Shown here: positions 5,698 to 8,048 of the stretch, in pieces
Numbering within the stretch: position 1 is the first letter of the stretch
Layout of the letters: each line of letters opens with the position of its first letter
Source of the DNA: Nitrospinota bacterium
GTDB lineage: Bacteria > UBA8248
Direction: 5' to 3'
Assembly: GCA_011523725.1 (NCBI GenBank)
Contig: WTGD01000296.1
Coordinates: 1 to 8,048, forward strand
Length of the DNA stretch: 8,048 bases
The notes under the pieces: model-generated
The model's input: only the letters and a program-made list of their open reading frames with translations
Databases searched by the model: none
What the model was told of the DNA's origin: nothing
Position numbers and translations under genes: made by a program

Positions 5698-5724
5698 CCC
5701 CCCCAACCCCCCTTGTCAGGGGGG
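5698..5724 (-). repeat. C/G-tract palindrome, outer arm B of the nested inverted repeat
   Basis: Inverted copy of the unit at 5457. On the minus strand CCCCCC-TGACAA-GGGGGG forms a 6-base-pair hairpin, followed by TT and a G7 tract. It lies about 65 bases past the RidA-protein stop and might help end that transcript, but no T-run follows. Confidence 0.6.
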
Positions 5725-5764
5725 CTTTCTTCTATCTTCCTCTTCAGGGGACTTTTTCAACAAC

Positions 5765-5779
5765 CCCCGAAGGCCGGGG
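5765..5779 (-). terminator. Weak hairpin just after the RidA-protein gene
   Basis: CCCCG and CGGGG pair around a 5-base loop beginning 10 bases after the stop codon. The minus strand continues with GGTTGTTG and A residues, not T, so this is a poor intrinsic terminator. The larger C/G-tract hairpin further on may contribute. Confidence 0.25.
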
Positions 5780-5788
5780 CTTCTTCGC

Positions 5789-7060
5789 TCAATCCGGGAT
5801 GTAGGCCGCCAGCGACGCCAGGATCCGGCATCCGGGCACGGGCATCGGCGTGGCGGTCTGGGCGCTCATGTTCACCGGCGGCGCGTCGGCGAATGCGCCG
5901 CCCCATACCTCGAACGCGCCGTGCAGATCGGCCATGTCGTGGAACACGGTCTGGCTTCTCACGACATCGGCGAGGCTCCCCCCCGCCGCGCGGCAGATGG
6001 CGTCCGCGTTCTTCAGTATGTATTCGGTCTGGCGCTTGATTGGCGAGGAATGCCAGGGGAGCCCGGGGCTCACGCGGACCTCGGGCGCGAGGCCGTTTTC
6101 GTCTGCGGCGATCTGCGTGGAAAGCCAGAGATACGGACCCGTCTTGACGGCGTGCGGCTCGTGGAAGAGGGGAGGCGGGGCGTCGGGCGACAGAATCGTC
6201 CGGCGCTCCAGCCCGCCGCCCGGGCGCAGGGAGATGGAGCTGACCTCGATGCGGGAGCCGCCGATGGCCAGATCGTCGCAGGGGATGACGCTGCGCGCGG
6301 GCGGCTCGTCCCCGAAGAACTCGCGCCACACGTGATCCACCGCGGGCAGATCCTCCATGTGGGTGAGGTAGACGGAAGTCTGGACGATGTTCTCGAGATC
6401 GAGGCCCAGTTCGTTCAGCACCTTCTGTTTGGTGCGGAGGATGTACTCGGTCTGTCGCTTGATGGCGGACTGGTGCCAGAAGGTCGGGTCGACGCGGGCG
6501 TCGGGGTGGATTCCGGTCGCGTAATCGGTGGCGATCATCCCCGGCATCAGCACGAAGGGCCCCGCGGACTGCGCCGCAGGGTAGCCGGTCAGGGATTTGG
6601 GCACGAGTTCCAAGTCGTGCGTCTGCTTCTCCCAACCCGATCCGGGCTTGAGCGCGAACCCGTCGCAGACGATGAGCGCATCGGGCACTTCCAGGGCCTT
6701 CGCCACCACCCGCGTGCTGGTCGGGTGCGCCCTGGCCATGTAGGCCTGCCTCGTCGCGGAGTACCACGCGGCCTGCTCGCGGCCGGTGATGAACTGCTCG
6801 ATGCGGATCAAGTCCTCGAACCCCAGACCCGCGCTTTCGAGTATCTTCCCCATCCGCGCGAGTATGACGTGGGTCTGCCGCGCCATCGGCGGAGGGCCGG
6901 CGAACGGGTTCTCCGGGTCCACGGCCGCCTCGGGCGCGACGCCGGCGGCGTAGTCCGTCGCCATCTGTCCGGCGAAGAAGAGCAGGTGTTCGGTCTCGAT
7001 CGCTTCTGACTGCGCCTTGGGGGAGGCCGGACATTCTTCTGGAACGATCACGCGCTTCAT
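5789..7060 (-). CDS. Triple-domain RidA/YjgF-like protein
   Basis: 423 residues made of three tandem RidA-like domains of about 140 residues (roughly 1-140, 150-285, 300-423); an ordinary RidA is about 130. Each repeat shows the same order: a Gly/Ser-rich strand (AGQMATDY at 30, PGMIATDY at 173, STQIAADE at 314), a helix beginning RQT (61, 202, 343), then a Leu/Val-rich strand before the C-terminal signature. Standard RidA enzymes deaminate reactive enamines/imines made by PLP enzymes, using an Arg (Arg105 in E. coli) and a Glu. Here the middle domain keeps both (PPARSV with Arg256; IEVSS with Glu272). Domain 1 keeps a candidate Arg117 but has Val at the Glu position, and domain 3 has Asn397 and Leu414. 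Because RidA forms trimers, one chain may fold as a pseudo-trimer. The ATG at 7060 follows GAGGAG by 5 bases. It is separated from the importer cluster by the repeat island; a shared role is unproven. Confidence 0.88.
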   Translation of the reverse strand: MKRVIVPEECPASPKAQSEAIETEHLLFFAGQMATDYAAGVAPEAAVDPENPFAGPPPMARQTHVILARMGKILESAGLGFEDLIRIEQFITGREQAAWYSATRQAYMARAHPTSTRVVAKALEVPDALIVCDGFALKPGSGWEKQTHDLELVPKSLTGYPAAQSAGPFVLMPGMIATDYATGIHPDARVDPTFWHQSAIKRQTEYILRTKQKVLNELGLDLENIVQTSVYLTHMEDLPAVDHVWREFFGDEPPARSVIPCDDLAIGGSRIEVSSISLRPGGGLERRTILSPDAPPPLFHEPHAVKTGPYLWLSTQIAADENGLAPEVRVSPGLPWHSSPIKRQTEYILKNADAICRAAGGSLADVVRSQTVFHDMADLHGAFEVWGGAFADAPPVNMSAQTATPMPVPGCRILASLAAYIPD

Positions 7061-7248
7061 GGTTTCTCCTCAAAGGGGGTTTGCCCACAAAAGGCCGGCG
7101 AGGCCGCCGTGAACGCCCCGGTTCCTTCCCGGCCGGTCTGTAGATCGGCGTCCATCCGTATTCTTATCATTTTCTTGGGGCCGGATGATACCACGGCGCG
7201 GGCGCCGAGCGACGTGCGGAGGGAAGGACGAGCGGGGCGGGTTTTTCA

Positions 7249-7274
7249 TCGGGCTTTCCCCTCGGGAAGCCCGA
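7249..7274. repeat. Strong isolated hairpin
   Basis: TCGGGCTT plus CCC pairs with GGG plus AAGCCCGA, 11 base pairs with a single bulged T and a CTC loop. No T-run follows on either strand, and there is no GTAG head in place, so it is neither a clear terminator nor a member of the other palindrome family. Confidence 0.5.
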
Positions 7275-7309
7275 CCCCTCATCAATCGCGTTTCATCATC
7301 TGCGCGCTG

Positions 7310-7330
7310 CGCATTTCCCCGCATTTGCCG
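7310..7330 (+). repeat. 21-base dispersed motif, copy 1
   Basis: Begins CGCATTT, has the invariant core CCCGCATT (7318-7325) and ends TGCCG. Differs from copy 4 only at positions 5 and 6 (19 of 21 identical). Confidence 0.5.
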
Positions 7331-7466
7331 CCGCCGGGTTTTCGTCGCCGAGGGGTATGCTGGAGAGGCCGCCCGTCGGCCCTCTCTCCCCGGGCGCGCC
7401 GAAGAACTCCCCTCGACGCCTTCCCGCCTCGGTCGGTCGAATGGACCTCCCCGGACGGGACGAGGG

Positions 7467-7487
7467 CGCATCTGCCCGCATTAGCGG
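7467..7487 (+). repeat. 21-base dispersed motif, copy 2
   Basis: Begins CGCATCTG, core CCCGCATT, ends AGCGG. With three flanking bases it forms one arm of a perfect 19-base inverted repeat (7464-7482) with copy 3 (7626-7644). Confidence 0.5.
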
Positions 7488-7548
7488 TGTCGGCAATGGG
7501 GGATGGAGCGCGTATGATGACGGCGCCGGTCGCTTCGCCCGGAGATAT

Positions 7549-7620
7549 GGAATTTCCGAAAAATTCGATAAATTCCGGTAAAATTCGATAAATTCACGGG
7601 GTTTTTCAATAAATTATCGA
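7549..7620. repeat. AT-rich patch with 20-base direct repeats and phased A/T tracts
   Basis: AAAATTCGATAAATTC occurs exactly at 7560-7575 and 7580-7595, a 20-base period; a third ATAAATT follows at 7609, 21 bases after the second. A/T tracts centre near 7561, 7571, 7581, 7591, 7604 and 7612, close to one per helical turn, which predicts intrinsically curved DNA. It is sharply AT-rich in GC-rich surroundings and lies between motif copies 2 and 3. A promoter-upstream or protein-binding site for the downstream plus-strand gene is plausible but inferred. Confidence 0.5.
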
Positions 7621-7641
7621 GGGGAAATGCGGGCAGATGCG
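7621..7641 (-). repeat. 21-base dispersed motif, copy 3 (inverted)
   Basis: Minus strand begins CGCATCTG, core CCCGCATT, ends TCCCC. Its first 16 positions are identical to copy 2 apart from orientation. Confidence 0.5.
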
Positions 7642-7731
7642 CCCGCGAAAACCGCCTCCGGCGGCCGGATTTTGCCGCCGCGGGATCCAGGCGCAGGGGA
7701 ATTCTGCCACGGCCCGCGGCTTGCGCGCTGA

Positions 7732-7752
7732 CGGCAAATGCGGGGAGTTGCG
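7732..7752 (-). repeat. 21-base dispersed motif, copy 4 (inverted)
   Basis: Minus strand begins CGCAACT, core CCCGCATT, ends TGCCG. Together with copy 1 it gives a 15-base perfect inverted repeat over about 400 bases. Confidence 0.5.
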
Positions 7753-7766
7753 GGGTGAAAATCCCC

Positions 7767-7785
7767 CCGGCGCACTTTGCGCCGG
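7767..7785. promoter_or_regulatory. Hairpin upstream of the SCO-type gene
   Basis: CCGGCGCA and TGCGCCGG form a perfect 8-base-pair stem around CTT, followed on the plus strand by a CG run and TTTT. No plus-strand gene precedes it, so it is more likely part of the promoter or leader of the gene at 7858, or a boundary to leaking transcription, than a gene-end terminator. A GGGG/CCCC stem (7752-7766) lies immediately before it. Confidence 0.35.
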
Positions 7786-7857
7786 CGCGCGCGTTTTGTA
7801 AGAATGCGCTTGGGCGCAAGGGCCTGATTTCACGGGATTTTCTCGGGAGAGACTTTC

Positions 7858-8048
7858 ATGGCGCGGCGGGTGATCATGGTGGTGACGCTGGGCGTTCTCG
7901 TCGGTCTCGCGGGCGCGCCCGCCTGGCGGTGGCTGGAGCGAAGCCTTTTCGAGAGCCTGCCCGTCTACTCGCAACTCCCTGATTTCACGCTGGTTGACGC
8001 ATCGGGCCGGGCGTTCGCGAGAGAGCGTCTCAAGGGACGAGTCTGGGT
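7858..8048 (+). CDS. Probable SCO1/SenC-family protein, N-terminal part (runs off window)
   Basis: 63 residues are visible and the frame is open at the window end. Arg3-Arg4 followed by a hydrophobic stretch at about residues 5-21 is a signal anchor, as in SCO proteins tethered to the outer face of the inner membrane. Then LPVYSQLPDFTLVDASGR (34-51) and a basic LKGRVW (58-63) match the start of the thioredoxin-like fold of SCO proteins, which chaperone copper for the CuA centre of cytochrome oxidase. The copper-binding CxxxC motif would come soon after and is not in the window, so a TlpA/redoxin-type protein remains possible. The ATG at 7858 follows GGGAGAG by 6 bases. It is divergent from the RidA-protein gene across an 800-base structured gap. 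Confidence 0.65.
   Translation, partial: MARRVIMVVTLGVLVGLAGAPAWRWLERSLFESLPVYSQLPDFTLVDASGRAFARERLKGRVW

Larger units (their letters stand above)
7061..7857. other. Structured intergenic region between divergent genes, no credible gene
   Basis: About 800 bases between the minus-strand RidA-protein gene and the plus-strand SCO-type gene. Open frames here are short, overlap on both strands, have Arg/Pro-rich low-complexity translations and lack good ribosome-binding sites, so I call none. The region should contain both promoters; no convincing hexamer pair was found. It holds an 11-base-pair hairpin at 7249-7274, four copies of a 21-base motif in two orientations, an AT-rich patch with direct repeats and a hairpin at 7767-7785, listed separately. 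Confidence 0.6.

Noticed and set aside
5384..7009. Plus-strand open frame spanning the repeat island and the RidA-protein gene
   Set aside because: It runs through palindromic repeats and then antisense to the three RidA domains; not a gene.
7070..7597. Small open frames on both strands between the divergent genes
   Set aside because: Several overlap one another on both strands, are Arg/Pro-rich, lack good ribosome-binding sites and cross the repeated motifs.
7464..7644. Replication origin, suggested by an AT-rich patch with direct repeats inside inverted repeats
   Set aside because: No DnaA boxes (TTATCCACA-like) were seen and no dnaA, parAB or rep gene is nearby.
7464..7644. Insertion sequence bounded by the 19-base perfect inverted repeat
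   Set aside because: Only 181 bases long with no transposase and no clear target duplication; related copies of the motif lie outside the arms, so it fits a motif set better.

Overview
This GC-rich window looks like chromosomal DNA of a Gram-negative bacterium. It has a periplasmic binding protein with a signal peptide, a three-part ABC importer, the start of a probable SCO-type membrane-anchored copper protein, and clusters of GTAG-headed palindromes of the kind found between genes in many proteobacteria and uncultured relatives. The lineage cannot be fixed from the sequence; an uncultured deltaproteobacterium-like or Tectomicrobia/NC10-like genome is only a guess. No rRNA, tRNA, transposase, integrase, phage gene or CRISPR array was seen.

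Layout: positions 1-4880 hold five genes, all on the minus strand. In transcription order they are an M20-family metallohydrolase (4880-3525), a periplasmic substrate-binding protein (3348-2359), an ABC ATPase (2285-1500), a permease (1503-736) and a second paralogous permease cut by the window start (713-1). ATPase and permease overlap by 4 bases and the permeases are 22 bases apart. Candidate RNA hairpins lie in the two wider gaps, before the binding protein and before the ATPase. Together they read as an importer for a small organic solute (nitrate/sulfonate/taurine/pyrimidine-precursor superfamily) plus a cytoplasmic amide hydrolase that may act on the imported compound.

Positions 4881-5788 contain no credible gene. 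The part from about 5140 on is an island of palindromic repeats: two inverted pairs of GTAG-headed palindromes, a GAAA-loop palindrome between them, and a nested set of inverted repeats at 5457-5724.

Positions 7060-5789 (minus) encode a 423-residue protein made of three RidA/YjgF-like domains, of which only the middle one keeps the Arg and Glu of active RidA enzymes. Positions 7061-7857 hold no convincing gene but have unusual structure: four copies of a 21-base motif in two orientations around an AT-rich patch with 20-base direct repeats and helically phased A/T tracts. At 7858 a plus-strand gene begins and runs off the window; its first 63 residues fit an SCO1/SenC-type protein.

Most interesting are the active-site departures in the M20 enzyme, the triple RidA protein with one intact site, the binding protein-importer-hydrolase pairing (compare ThiXYZ/YlmB thiamin-pyrimidine salvage), and the two structured intergenic regions.
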